Of a DNA stretch of 64,000 nt, positions 34,571 through 43,609 are shown piece by piece. The notes beneath the pieces are model-generated. The model saw only the letters and a program-made list of their open reading frames with translations. It was not told the origin of the DNA and made no database searches. Source of the DNA: OMPR01 sp965183835 (lineage in GTDB: Bacteria > Pseudomonadota > Alphaproteobacteria > Rhodobacterales > Rhodobacteraceae). A program made the position numbers and the translations under genes. The DNA lies in assembly GCA_965183835.1 (NCBI GenBank), contig CBCYME010000012.1:153153-217152 (forward strand). Direction: 5' to 3'. Each line of letters opens with the position of its first letter. Position 1 is the stretch's first letter.

Positions 34571-35575
34571 GTGATCGCCATTAGCCCCATCCAATCCATC
34601 CCCGTCTACCGCGCCGATACCTTTACGGTGATCAATGGCGCCAACTTCGGGGACGAAATCTCGCCGATGGATGATCTGATGCTGGACGATATCTATGGCC
34701 TTGATCTGGGTGCCACTCTGCGCCGCCTGTCGCTGGAAACCCACCCCGACGGCAGCTTTCACATCGCGGGCGACACCGAACTGGGCCGCTCCGGCGACCA
34801 GATCCATCTGGATTGCGCCCTGGCTCTGATGTCCCCCGACGGCCTCACGACCGAGGCACTGGTGCTGGTCGAGGTCGACGAAACCAGCCATATTGCCGAC
34901 GTCTACCTGCTGCCCCTCGCCCCGCTGCTCCCCAAAACCGACTATTCCCTCGTCGGTATGGACCGCGATAGCGCCCGCCAGAAATTCGCCCAAGTCGCGT
35001 GCGTGTCGTTTACACGCGGCACCCACATCACACTGGCCTCAGGCGCACAGGTCCGCATCGAAGACCTGAAAATCGGCGACAAGGTCCTGACCCGTGACGA
35101 TGGCATCCAGCAAATCCGCTGGATCGGCCAAAGCACCGTGCGCGCCACCGGCGATTTCGCCCCCATCGTGATACAGGCCGGAACCCTGAACAACGAACAC
35201 GACCTAACCGTCAGCCCCGACCACCGATTGTTTGTGTATCAACGCACCGATCAAATCGGCGCTGGCTCAGCCGAGCTGCTGGTCAAGGCCCGCCATCTGG
35301 TCAATGATGACACCGTCACAGTGATGGACGGCGGTTTTGTCGACTATTTCCAGATCCTGTTCGACCGCCACCACATCATCTACGCCGAGGGCATCGCCGC
35401 CGAATCCATGCTGGTCGACCCCCGCACCAAACCGGCGCTCCCCGAGGATCTGCTGGAAAAACTCAGCCCCCTGCTGAAACACTCCGACCGCGAAGGCCAC
35501 GGGTTAGACGTCGCCAAAGCCCTCCTGGACCGCCCCGACGCCATAGCCCTGCTGAAACGCGCCTCCACGCGGTAA
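34571..35575 (+). CDS. Hint-domain protein
   Basis: About 334 residues. The Hint (hedgehog/intein-like, Hint_2) domain begins around residue 143 at CVSFTRGTHITLASGAQVRIEDLKIGDKVLT, with the catalytic Cys first and the SPDHRLFV block near residue 215. A C-terminal HN motif for intein excision is not evident, so self-cleavage without ligation or a degenerate activity is likely. The N-terminal 140 residues are an uncharacterised region. GTG 34571 is the likely start; the frame runs far upstream but overlaps the SDR gene. Confidence 0.85.
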   Translation: MIAISPIQSIPVYRADTFTVINGANFGDEISPMDDLMLDDIYGLDLGATLRRLSLETHPDGSFHIAGDTELGRSGDQIHLDCALALMSPDGLTTEALVLVEVDETSHIADVYLLPLAPLLPKTDYSLVGMDRDSARQKFAQVACVSFTRGTHITLASGAQVRIEDLKIGDKVLTRDDGIQQIRWIGQSTVRATGDFAPIVIQAGTLNNEHDLTVSPDHRLFVYQRTDQIGAGSAELLVKARHLVNDDTVTVMDGGFVDYFQILFDRHHIIYAEGIAAESMLVDPRTKPALPEDLLEKLSPLLKHSDREGHGLDVAKALLDRPDAIALLKRASTR

Positions 35576-35801
35576 ACCTTACTGTAATGACTGCTGTCAG
35601 CCCAAAGGTGACAACGGATTTTGACACGTTCGGCGGAGAGCGGACCTTCGCTGTGGTCAGCTCCAACGGCAGCAATACGTAGGAAGTGGACTTTAGAAAG
35701 CTTTCAGCCCGGCACAGAGCGGTCCTATTTCGGCAGTACATTAGGCGATGTACTACAGGCAAAATGACCAGTTTTTACGTTACTGTTTGAAACGTAGCGA
35801 T

Positions 35802-36803
35802 CTACTTCCCCGTGTCTTTGCCAGACCTTTCACGGAACTGTTGGGGCGAAAGATTGGTCTGCGATCGGAAGAAACGTGCAAAATGGGACTGATCTTCGTA
35901 CCCCAGAGATTGGCCGATCTTGGCGACGGTAAGAGATGAGTTCAAAAGAGCGTCCTTTGCCAGCTCTATCCGCAAGCCTTTGACTTCCCGCGCAACGGTT
36001 GTTTTGTGAAGTCTCAGCGCTGCCTCCAAACTCTTCACTTCCAAGCAAAGCGCTTCAGAAAGCTCTTTCGAGCTCACAGTGGGGTTCAATAACAATGGTC
36101 GGGCTGCGCTGCGCAAAGCGGCAATAATCGACAAGTTGGGCTCAGTGGTCGGCGTCCCATTTTCTTTGGCGATATTTAATTCAAACGGCGCTCCTAGCCA
36201 TTTGGTTGGAAAACTTAGACCTAACTCTCTGTCGTTTGTTTTTGCGATCCCTACCCCCTTGTACCCGCGTGGAAAGACTTCGGGAAAGGTGGTAGTGATC
36301 AGTACTTTATCAGGCTCCCAGCGGGTTCCAACGGACATTTCCATCAACCGCAAATGAATGCCTGCTCCAAAACCATCCACTTGCTTAGGGGGATTACGTG
36401 TGTGGGCCAACCGTTTGATCGAATAAAGGGTGCGGTCCGCTTCGATTTTCATCGCGTGTCGAACTGAACTTGATTCCTGCGGTACCCGCATAATGTAATT
36501 GCACAGGAAATCAGCAATTGTTCGCGAATTTTGAGCAGCTACCGCGACCAGTGGCCACCGGGTCAGATCGAATTGCTCGCCGATGTGACACCCCAAATAT
36601 GGATTGTCGGAAAGATTGGCCAATTCGTTGCAAAGCCCATAAATTATTTCCGCATGGACCGTCGCCTCAGGGTCCCGCAACACCTTTGGATCCAGACCCA
36701 TCGCCTTCAATGCAGGATTAGGATTGAGGCCAAGCGTTTCTACGTGCTGCACAAACGGCATCACGAGAACCGCACGAATGAAGCCATCAGCGCCTGAAGT
36801 CAT
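35802..36803 (-). CDS. AraC-family transcriptional regulator
   Basis: About 333 residues. The N-terminal Arabinose_bd-type domain (FVQHVETLGLNPNPALKAMG, EIIYGLCNELANLSDNPYLG) is followed by a C-terminal AraC helix-turn-helix (LNSSLTVAKIGQSLGYEDQSHFARFFRSQTNLSPQQFRERSG). ATG 36803 follows GGAAGGAC, so the upstream frame to 36917 is not needed. It is divergent from the amidohydrolase/porin operon, and a 14-bp inverted repeat lies between them. Confidence 0.9.
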   Translation of the reverse strand: MTSGADGFIRAVLVMPFVQHVETLGLNPNPALKAMGLDPKVLRDPEATVHAEIIYGLCNELANLSDNPYLGCHIGEQFDLTRWPLVAVAAQNSRTIADFLCNYIMRVPQESSSVRHAMKIEADRTLYSIKRLAHTRNPPKQVDGFGAGIHLRLMEMSVGTRWEPDKVLITTTFPEVFPRGYKGVGIAKTNDRELGLSFPTKWLGAPFELNIAKENGTPTTEPNLSIIAALRSAARPLLLNPTVSSKELSEALCLEVKSLEAALRLHKTTVAREVKGLRIELAKDALLNSSLTVAKIGQSLGYEDQSHFARFFRSQTNLSPQQFRERSGKDTGK

Positions 36804-36858
36804 CGGTTTGTCCTTCCCGGTTAACCCGTTGCTGTAGTTTCTCACGATTGCACACCTG

Positions 36859-36913
36859 ATGTCGGCCAGTTTTAGGCGTATTTTGGGAAATATGCTGTGA
36901 AACTGGCCGACAT
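36859..36913. promoter_or_regulatory. 14-bp inverted repeat in the AraC/amidohydrolase divergent region
   Basis: ATGTCGGCCAGTTT at 36859..36872 is repeated exactly inverted at 36900..36913, 27 bases apart. The left copy starts 55 bases from the regulator start and the right copy ends 55 bases before the amidohydrolase start, so the arrangement is symmetric, as for an operator controlling both genes. It is the likely AraC-type binding site. Confidence 0.65.
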
Positions 36914-36968
36914 TCACAAACTAATATGTGTACCGTTCATAGCAAGCCACTGATTGAAGGAGAATAAA

Positions 36969-38360
36969 ATGTTTCGAATGGTCGCAAAATTTGCAACTGT
37001 TGTTTCAATCTCACTTGTCGGAATACCGGCAGCTGCACAAGAGGATGCGGCATTGCCGCAAACGCTGTTTACAAACGTCCATGTATTTGACGGTCTGAAC
37101 GAAACCCGGATCGAAAATGCAAACGTTCTGGTCGAGGGCAACCTAATCAGGACGATCTCGACTGATGCAATCGATGCACCCGGAGCCGAGATTATTGACG
37201 GCGGTGGCCGTACATTGACGCCCGGTTTTGTCGAAGCGCACGCTCACCTCATGCTAATGGGCCCCAGCCTGCCATCCATGGAAGCGAACACCACGTGGGA
37301 AGATTTTGCTATCCACGGGACAAAAATGGCTGAAATGTACCTGATGCAAGGTTTCACAACCGTTCGGGATGCAGGGGGCGGCAACGGGGGGCTGAGACGG
37401 GCGATCGACTCAGGCCAGATCCTCGGCCCTCGGTATTATCCATCGGCTGCATTTATCGGAACGCGTGGCGGTCACGCTGACTTCGCGAACTTTACTGCAC
37501 CTCCGGGGTCCGAAACCAATATGAGCCGGCTCAATATGGCCCGCGAAGCCGACAATGTCGGTGATGTTCAAAAATATGGGCGCAACAATTTCCGCATGGG
37601 TGCAACTCAGTTGAAATACATGCAGTCCGGCGGCGTGGTTTCCGCCTTTGACCCATGGCAGTTACTGGCTGGATCACAGGAAGAGATTAAAGCCGCCGTT
37701 CAGGTCGCCAATGAATACGGCAGCTATGTCATGGCACATTCCTACCGCAAGGAGGCCATCATCAGCGCATTAGAAGCCGGAGTACGCAGCATTGAACACG
37801 GCTTCGCTTTTGACTGTGAAGTTGCGGAGCTAATGAAGGAAAAGGAGGCATATATAACAACCAATCTCACGGCCTTTGATCCGGGACTGTTGGATATTCC
37901 CGCCGTTGCGAGTGTGCCCGCCAGCCTTGCTAAGGCCAAATCTGCCTCTGCGACTTTTGCAGGTTATATCGACAACATGAATGAATGCCCTGTAAAACGT
38001 GCGTTCCAGACAGACTGCGTAGGTACTGTCGACGCATGCAACATTCAAATTGCATACGAAAAGAAGCTGAACGATGACTTCTTTGGTCCCCATGCTTCTT
38101 TGGTCACTTTAACGTCTACGGGCGGTGAACTGGTTGCTTTGTCCGGCGACTTCATGAACCCCTACACAGAGGGCAAGCTGGGTGTGATCGAAGAGGGCGC
38201 CTATGCCGACATCCTACTGCTTGACGGTAATCCACTGGAAGATTTCAGCGTTGTTGGAACCGGGGATAAATGGTTTGGCGCCGATTTGCGTCCCGATAGT
38301 CCCGAAACCATTCGCCTGATCATGAAGGACGGTGTGATCTACAAGAACACGCTGAACTGA
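36969..38360 (+). CDS. Secreted amidohydrolase family protein
   Basis: About 463 residues with a Sec signal peptide (MFRMVAKFATVVSISLVGIPAAAQ). The metal-dependent hydrolase fold carries the HxH motif in FVEAHAHLML, the probable bridging Lys in QLKYMQSGG, His in MAHSYRK and SIEHGFAF, and an Asp in QTDCVG. The C-terminus has GKLGVIEEGAYADILLLDGNPL. Related enzymes act on Xaa-Pro dipeptides or amino-acid amides in the periplasm. ATG 36969 follows AAGGAG. First gene of a three-gene unit with two outer-membrane proteins. Confidence 0.85.
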   Translation: MFRMVAKFATVVSISLVGIPAAAQEDAALPQTLFTNVHVFDGLNETRIENANVLVEGNLIRTISTDAIDAPGAEIIDGGGRTLTPGFVEAHAHLMLMGPSLPSMEANTTWEDFAIHGTKMAEMYLMQGFTTVRDAGGGNGGLRRAIDSGQILGPRYYPSAAFIGTRGGHADFANFTAPPGSETNMSRLNMAREADNVGDVQKYGRNNFRMGATQLKYMQSGGVVSAFDPWQLLAGSQEEIKAAVQVANEYGSYVMAHSYRKEAIISALEAGVRSIEHGFAFDCEVAELMKEKEAYITTNLTAFDPGLLDIPAVASVPASLAKAKSASATFAGYIDNMNECPVKRAFQTDCVGTVDACNIQIAYEKKLNDDFFGPHASLVTLTSTGGELVALSGDFMNPYTEGKLGVIEEGAYADILLLDGNPLEDFSVVGTGDKWFGADLRPDSPETIRLIMKDGVIYKNTLN

Positions 38361-38369
38361 TGATCCTGC

Positions 38370-38404
38370 GGGGCGGGTCTCTTCGATCCGCCCCGAACTC
38401 TTTT
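38370..38404 (+). terminator. Hairpin with T-rich tail after the amidohydrolase gene
   Basis: GGGGCGG (38370..38376) pairs with CCGCCCC (38388..38394), extended by GTC/GAT, and is followed by gaactcttttctt. It would attenuate transcription before the outer-membrane genes, or act as an mRNA 3' end. Confidence 0.7.
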
Positions 38405-38421
38405 CTTAAAGACAAATCGGA

Positions 38422-39312
38422 ATGAAACACCGCTTTCTAAGATCTGCTCTTGGCATTGTTATGCTCTGTTTGGTGCCTGTCTTAACCCACGCGCAGGCTG
38501 GCCCCGGCGTCGATGAACTTGCACGTGAAGTGGCAACCCCCGGTGCGGCGAAAGCAACTCTCAATTTCAAAACAGACTATCGTACATTCGACGGCAGTGT
38601 GCCGGGCGCGTCGGATGCCAACAGTTTGACGTTCACTTTTCAACCAGATTTCCCCTTCAAATTGCAGAACGGGAACAACCTGACCTTTCGGCCGGCTTTC
38701 AGTTATATCTGGGGCGCGCGACGCCCTTCGGCAGGCGCGATAACCGAAATCAACGACTGGAACGACATTCCGTTTGACCTCCTGTATTCTTGGCAGCCCG
38801 GCGCTTGGACGCTTGGGGCCGGTGCTGCTGGTAATATTCCAGTTGGTTCTGGCACGTCTTCCGACAACTGGTTACTGGGGCCAAGCCTTCTTGCAGTCCG
38901 TACTTTTGAATGGGGCGTCGCAAGGCTGTTTCCATTTCACAACAAAAAGGTCGGTGGTAACCGAGCGGATACGTCAATCACGTCTCTGCAATATTTCCTG
39001 TTTTACGGGTTGGGTGATGGTTGGCAGATCGGCACCGGGCCAGCCATGTCCTATGACTGGAAAGCGCCCTCTGATCAGGCTGTTACAATTCCTTTACAGA
39101 TTGCGGTTGCAAAAACAGAGGCGATTGGAAATCGGATCGTTAAATTGAACTTTCCGGTCGAGAAAAATGTCGTCAAACCCGACAGCTTCTCGGAGGATCG
39201 GACGTTCACATCTACCTTCGGTCCAGTGGTCAAGAACCCGCTCCAACCCAACCCGCCTTCACCGCCATTGGACGAGGTGACCCGCTCCGCTTTACTTACT
39301 CCCATCAGATAG
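38422..39312 (+). CDS. Outer-membrane protein, phenol-MetA/transporter-like
   Basis: 296 residues with a signal peptide (MKHRFLRSALGIVMLCLVPVLTHAQ). The mature chain alternates hydrophobic and aromatic residues as beta-strands (LTFTFQPDFPFKLQNGNNLTFRPAFSYIWG, WTLGAGAAGNIPVGS), typical of small outer-membrane transporter-like barrels. No named substrate. It lies between the amidohydrolase and a porin gene and is probably part of the same uptake unit, possibly behind a partial terminator. Confidence 0.75.
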   Translation: MKHRFLRSALGIVMLCLVPVLTHAQAGPGVDELAREVATPGAAKATLNFKTDYRTFDGSVPGASDANSLTFTFQPDFPFKLQNGNNLTFRPAFSYIWGARRPSAGAITEINDWNDIPFDLLYSWQPGAWTLGAGAAGNIPVGSGTSSDNWLLGPSLLAVRTFEWGVARLFPFHNKKVGGNRADTSITSLQYFLFYGLGDGWQIGTGPAMSYDWKAPSDQAVTIPLQIAVAKTEAIGNRIVKLNFPVEKNVVKPDSFSEDRTFTSTFGPVVKNPLQPNPPSPPLDEVTRSALLTPIR

Positions 39313-39323
39313 GTTGAGATCCC

Positions 39324-40511
39324 ATGAAACACCTTTTGTCTACTATCTTGGCCACCTGCATCCTTGTTTTGCCAATCAGCGCACAGGGTCAGGGGTTGTC
39401 TGGCCCTTCTTCAGCTGGGGCCGATCTAACGCCCGGTGACGGGCTGACCGACCCAAAGTTTCGGTCCGATTTCCCGGCTGGAGCGCTGACGGGTTGGACG
39501 GCTTGGAAAAACGGCCTGGCGGAAAAAGGGTTCAAGTTTAACTTCGACTATCTGGCCTTGGGGCAAAGCACAGATGCAAATACCGCAACAGATAGCGCCA
39601 GCGGTGGTATTGCGCGGTTTTATGGCACGTGGCAGGCAACCGATACAGGGTCGCTGACTTTCAAAATCGAACATCGTCACGCCTATGGCAGTTTGGCACC
39701 GCAGGACCTTGGACTTGCGGTCGGTGCTCTGTCTTTCACGGGTACTGCGTTCAACGATAAAGGCGCGTTGTTGACCAACCTCTATTGGACGGAACGTGCG
39801 TCGGACGGAGCCTGGACTTTTCAGATCGGCCAGATCGACGTAACCGACTTCCTGAACGTTTACGGGTTGGTCAGTCCTTATACTGCGTTTCAAAATCTTG
39901 CATTTAATACCGGCTCCACCGTCAACCCGCCTGATCCGGGCCTTGGGATTGCCGGCGGCGTGCGCCTTGGGTCAAATTTCTATGCCGTGGCCTCGGTATC
40001 CGACGCGAACTCTGATCCGCACAGCCCGGATTTCGATGTGTTCTCGCACGGCAATCTCTTCAAAAGCCTTGAGATCGGCTATACCAGCAGTCTGGATCGC
40101 ATATACTTTGACAATATCCATCTTACCTACTGGCACCGCGATTCCGCTGACGATGGCTCTCGGGCTGAGGATTCAGGTGTAAACCTGTCTGCGGCGTGGT
40201 TTATCGACAATACTTGGATGCCATTCCTGCGCGCAGGTAAGTCTGAAGGGACAACAACGCTGATGGAGAAATCTGTCGCTTTTGGTCTGGGTTATTACGG
40301 ACGCAACACAGATCTGGCCGGTATCGGTTTCGAATGGGGAGAGGCCCCCGGCGGAGGGGGACAGCAGCGAACAGTTGAAGCATTCTATCGCTTCTCAATC
40401 TCGCCAGGTTTCCAGATTACGCCGTCCATCCAATATATCGACAACCCATTGGCAGGGTCTACCGCGTCCAGCGTCACTGTGCTCGGACTGCGGACAAGGG
40501 TCGTATTCTGA
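39324..40511 (+). CDS. Carbohydrate-type porin (OprB-like)
   Basis: 395 residues with signal peptide (MKHLLSTILATCILVLPISAQ). Features of the OprB family are GWTAWKNGLAEKGFKFNFDYLAL near the N-terminus, GIARFYGTWQATDTGSLTFKIEHRHAYG, and the closing C-terminal strand SVTVLGLRTRVVF ending in Phe, as required for insertion into the outer membrane. It starts 11 bases after the previous gene and ends just before an insertion sequence. Confidence 0.8.
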   Translation: MKHLLSTILATCILVLPISAQGQGLSGPSSAGADLTPGDGLTDPKFRSDFPAGALTGWTAWKNGLAEKGFKFNFDYLALGQSTDANTATDSASGGIARFYGTWQATDTGSLTFKIEHRHAYGSLAPQDLGLAVGALSFTGTAFNDKGALLTNLYWTERASDGAWTFQIGQIDVTDFLNVYGLVSPYTAFQNLAFNTGSTVNPPDPGLGIAGGVRLGSNFYAVASVSDANSDPHSPDFDVFSHGNLFKSLEIGYTSSLDRIYFDNIHLTYWHRDSADDGSRAEDSGVNLSAAWFIDNTWMPFLRAGKSEGTTTLMEKSVAFGLGYYGRNTDLAGIGFEWGEAPGGGGQQRTVEAFYRFSISPGFQITPSIQYIDNPLAGSTASSVTVLGLRTRVVF

Positions 40512-40542
40512 ATTGACGGAAAGTAATTGACGACTTCTGTCT

Positions 40543-41428
40543 AGGCTCAGACCCCATTAATCCACTTGAGGCTGAGATGGCTGCGTGATTCATAGCCCTC
40601 AATCTGGGGGGCCTAATGAGCAATCTTTACTGGCTGAACGAAGATCAAATGGCGCGGCTTCGGCCCTATTTTCCAAAGAGCCATGGCGTACCGCGCGTTG
40701 ATGATCGACGTGTCTTAAGTGGCATTATCTTCATCAATCGCAATGGCTTGCGCTGGTGTGATGCACCCAAAGAATACGGTCCTGCCAAGACGCTCTACAA
40801 TCGTTGGAAACGGTGGAGTGATATGGGGGCGTTTGCCCGGATCATCGAAGGGCTTGCTGCTGAAGCACCGGACAACAAAACGATTTCAATCGACGCAACT
40901 TACCTCAAAGCCCACCCATTGCCCGACAGGCGATTTGTGCAACAAATCTGCCGAGAGGGGACAGCTTCCAGCTTGTCGGTTAAAAAGGGGGGCGTGGACG
41001 TCTGATAGGGCGCACCAAAGGCGGCATGAATACAAAGTTGCATGCTGTGACTGACACGATGGGGCGACCAATCCGCTTCTTTATGACAGCTGGTCAGGTG
41101 GGCGATTATACCGGAGCCAGAGCGCTTGTGAGGAGCCTGACAGCAGCTGACTGGCTGCTCGGGGATCGTGGCTATGATGCGGATTGGTTCCGTGAGGCCC
41201 TTGTGGGTATGGGTATCACGCCTTGCATCCCAGGCCGGAAATCACGAGATAAAGTAATCAAGTATGACAAGCGCCGCTACAAAAGGCGTAACCGGATTGA
41301 GATCATGTTTGGCCGGTTGAAAGACTGGCGGCGCGTAGCAACCCGTTACGACAGGTGTCCAAAGGTATTCCTGTCTGCAATCGCACTCGCAGCAACCGTC
41401 ATATTCTGGTTATGAGTCCTGAGCCTAG
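40543..41428 (+). mobile_element. IS5-family (IS427-like) insertion sequence, copy 1
   Basis: About 886 bases. The ends are imperfect inverted repeats (left TAGGCTCAGACCC, right, read inverted, TAGGCTCAGGACTC), both flanked by CTAG, which fits the short target duplication of this group. It carries one transposase split into two frames. Relative to the copy at 52 kb it has about 42 extra bases in-frame near 40915..40960 that contain a palindrome GATTTGT-GCA-ACAAATC. Confidence 0.85.
40616..41415 (+). CDS. IS5-family transposase, two frames joined by -1 frameshift
   Basis: The first frame (40616..41005) holds the N-terminal domain (YWLNEDQMARLRPYFPKSHG, RWCDAPKEYGPAKTLYNRW) and the start of the RNase H fold (SIDATYLKAH). 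The second frame (from 41026) continues with KLHAVTDTMGRPIRFFMTAGQVGDYTGA, the DDE Asp in LLGDRGYDADWF, and RRNRIEIMFGRLKDWRR with the Glu. The frames meet at AAAAAGGGGGG (40982..40992), a good -1 slippage site. It is probably still functional. Confidence 0.85.
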
Positions 41429-41621
41429 CCTTTGGCTCGGTGTCAAAGAGCCGTGTCCGCTTTGGGCTGGCTCCGGTCATCCGCGCTAAACGCAGCGCAC
41501 ATCGACTTTGAGCCCAATGTACCGGATGCTGCACCTCGAGCATGTGACCGCTTTACCCTGAACGCGACTAAGCCATCTTTTGATTTCTAGATCATGACGT
41601 TGGCCATACGGCAAAGGCTCG

Positions 41622-42308
41622 TCATTCCCGTTCCGTTGACAACAAATGGGTTTTGATCCGTTGGTAGCCATACCCAATATGGGTTCTCTGGATAAACCCA
41701 ATGGCAGCGACATCACCTAGGTCCAACGCCGTGTTGGTTTCGCTAAGTTCCGCCACCAGCGCCATTGCCATTTCCGAGTCTCTTTGGTTGCTGACCTGGT
41801 ACCAGGTGCTAGCTGCCTGACAATAGGTCTGCCACCAAAATGACCTTAAGGTACCATTGCCGATCAGGCCGGTGATCAGCACATGCAGGCGATGATTGAT
41901 CTCGATGTATTTTCGAGAATCGAATGCATTGCACAACGCTTTCGCCTCCTGCAGCAATGCCTGTCCGATTTCGCTATCAGTCACAGTGATACTGCGGGGG
42001 GACATGGTGCCGATCAGCGGTGCAAGCTCCAGCCGCATGTCATAGACATAACGAATTTGCGCGTCTGACAACGCGACCACGACCGTGCCCACACCATTTC
42101 GGGTTTCCACCAGGCCTAGATGACTGATCCGGCTGATCGCATCGCGTATCGGAGTTCTGCTAACGCCAAATTCAGCGGCCAATTCCGCCTCTTTCAGCTG
42201 ATCGCCGGGGACATAATCCAGAAAACAGATCCGGTGCAGAATTTCGGACTGAATGTCTTCGACTGTGATCTTGGATTCCACCGCAGTGGTTTTCTGAGAG
42301 GGGGACAT
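41622..42308 (-). CDS. GntR-family regulator with FCD domain
   Basis: 228 residues. The winged helix EILHRICFLDYVPGDQLKEAELAAEFGVSRTPIRDAISRISHLGLVE is canonical for GntR, and the C-terminal helical FCD domain (RLELAPLIGTM, EINHRLHVLI with metal-binding Asp/His, IQRTHIGYG) is characteristic of the FadR subfamily. It diverges from the M24-fold gene, and TGTATACA boxes lie between them. It probably represses that operon until a carboxylic acid or related ligand appears. Confidence 0.9.
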   Translation of the reverse strand: MSPSQKTTAVESKITVEDIQSEILHRICFLDYVPGDQLKEAELAAEFGVSRTPIRDAISRISHLGLVETRNGVGTVVVALSDAQIRYVYDMRLELAPLIGTMSPRSITVTDSEIGQALLQEAKALCNAFDSRKYIEINHRLHVLITGLIGNGTLRSFWWQTYCQAASTWYQVSNQRDSEMAMALVAELSETNTALDLGDVAAIGFIQRTHIGYGYQRIKTHLLSTERE

Positions 42309-42330
42309 AAGAACCTTTCTTGGATAATGG

Positions 42331-42401
42331 TGTATACATCAGGTGAAGAATCCTTGCAATAAACTGTGTGGTTTGTAAGTTTGACTCTTGATCTGTATAC
42401 A
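42331..42401. promoter_or_regulatory. Two TGTATACA operator-like boxes
   Basis: The palindrome TGTATACA occurs at 42331..42338 and again at 42394..42401, 63 bases (about six helical turns) apart, in the divergent region of the GntR gene and the M24-fold gene. The exact repeat of an 8-bp palindrome suggests binding sites for the GntR/FCD regulator. Confidence 0.7.
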
Positions 42402-42449
42402 TCTTATCCGCTCGGTGACTCTTTCGATCAAAAAATTGAGGATACTTTC

Positions 42450-43607
42450 ATGCTCGACGAAGCCAGAACTCGCACCGTTAATCTTCAGGCTCGGATGAAG
42501 GATCAGGGCATTCAGCGCGCGGTTTTCACGGATGAAAGCTCTATCGCTTATCTCTCGGGCTTTTGGGGGTATTTGGGGATCGAGTTTGGCCGCCCGACGA
42601 TGTTGGTCGTATATGCTGATGAGGCGCCTATCGTGATCACGCCGTTGATGGAAAGCGAAATGGTTGCCGCGATGACTTGGGTCGAAGATGTGCGCACTTG
42701 GGAAGACATGGGGCAGCGCACTTGGGGGCGGGCCCTTGCCGGTGCTTTGGGGGACAAGCCGGAAGAGATCTGGGTGGAACGCAGCAGCATTCCCGCAATT
42801 GTGCGCAACCATCTGGACGAGACGTATCCTGGTGTGCCGGTCAAAGACATCTCGCCGGTTCTGGGCGCCATGCGGATGATCAAAACCCCATTTGAAATTC
42901 AGGTGATGAAAGAGGCAGGTCAAATTGCCGGCGCGATGATGAAAGCTGCGCATGGCAGTCTGCAAGAAGGCGCTCAGGAATATGAAAGCGCACTGGCCGT
43001 GATCGAGGCCGGGTCGCGCAAGGCGGCGACATTTCTAACGGACAAGGGGTGGGACAGGTTCGTCTCGCCGATGATCCACAATCTGCAAATCCTGCAAAGC
43101 GGCAAAGATACATCGATGGTGCACCGCCGTGCCTCGGTCCGCCAGTATCAACGTGCTGATCCGGTCTATTTCTGCTTTTGCAACATGGCGCAATTCAAGC
43201 AATACAAACTGGGCTTTGACCGGATGTTCCACATTGGCGAAGTGCGCGACGATGCCGCCCGCGTGCAACAAGCCGCGATTGATGCTCAACAGGCAGCAAT
43301 CGCCGCCATACGCCCCGGCATCGAAGCCCAGGACGTGGCCGCGGCTGCAAACGAAGTTTATGCCGAACGTGGGTATGAAGCCGGCTATCGCACCGGGCGG
43401 TCGATTGGTGTGGCCTATCTTGAGGCACCAGAGTTGAAGACTGGCGACGCCACCATCCTGCAGCCCGGTATGACCTTTGCGGTTGATGGGGGTATTTCAA
43501 TTGACGGGGTGACCGCCGGGCGCATCGGCGATTCTGTTGTGGTGACCGAGACCGGGTTTGACTACATCACCGAATATCCCCGCGCATTGCTGGTCACGGA
43601 AAACTAA
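42450..43607 (+). CDS. M24 (pita-bread fold) hydrolase lacking metal ligands
   Basis: About 385 residues. The creatinase-N domain is SSIAYLSGFWGYLGIEFGRP, and the catalytic half shows the M24 fold (PFEIQVMKEAGQIAGAMM, LQPGMTFAVDGGISIDG). The metal-ligand positions are altered: the first Asp site reads VYFCFCNMAQF and the His site reads YRTGRSIGVAYLE, so this is creatinase-like rather than an Xaa-Pro metallopeptidase. Ectoine hydrolase DoeA and creatinase are possible relatives. ATG 42450 is used, with GAGG upstream. It is divergent from the GntR gene and three bases before the nitrilase. Confidence 0.82.
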   Translation: MLDEARTRTVNLQARMKDQGIQRAVFTDESSIAYLSGFWGYLGIEFGRPTMLVVYADEAPIVITPLMESEMVAAMTWVEDVRTWEDMGQRTWGRALAGALGDKPEEIWVERSSIPAIVRNHLDETYPGVPVKDISPVLGAMRMIKTPFEIQVMKEAGQIAGAMMKAAHGSLQEGAQEYESALAVIEAGSRKAATFLTDKGWDRFVSPMIHNLQILQSGKDTSMVHRRASVRQYQRADPVYFCFCNMAQFKQYKLGFDRMFHIGEVRDDAARVQQAAIDAQQAAIAAIRPGIEAQDVAAAANEVYAERGYEAGYRTGRSIGVAYLEAPELKTGDATILQPGMTFAVDGGISIDGVTAGRIGDSVVVTETGFDYITEYPRALLVTEN

Positions 43608-43609
43608 AG

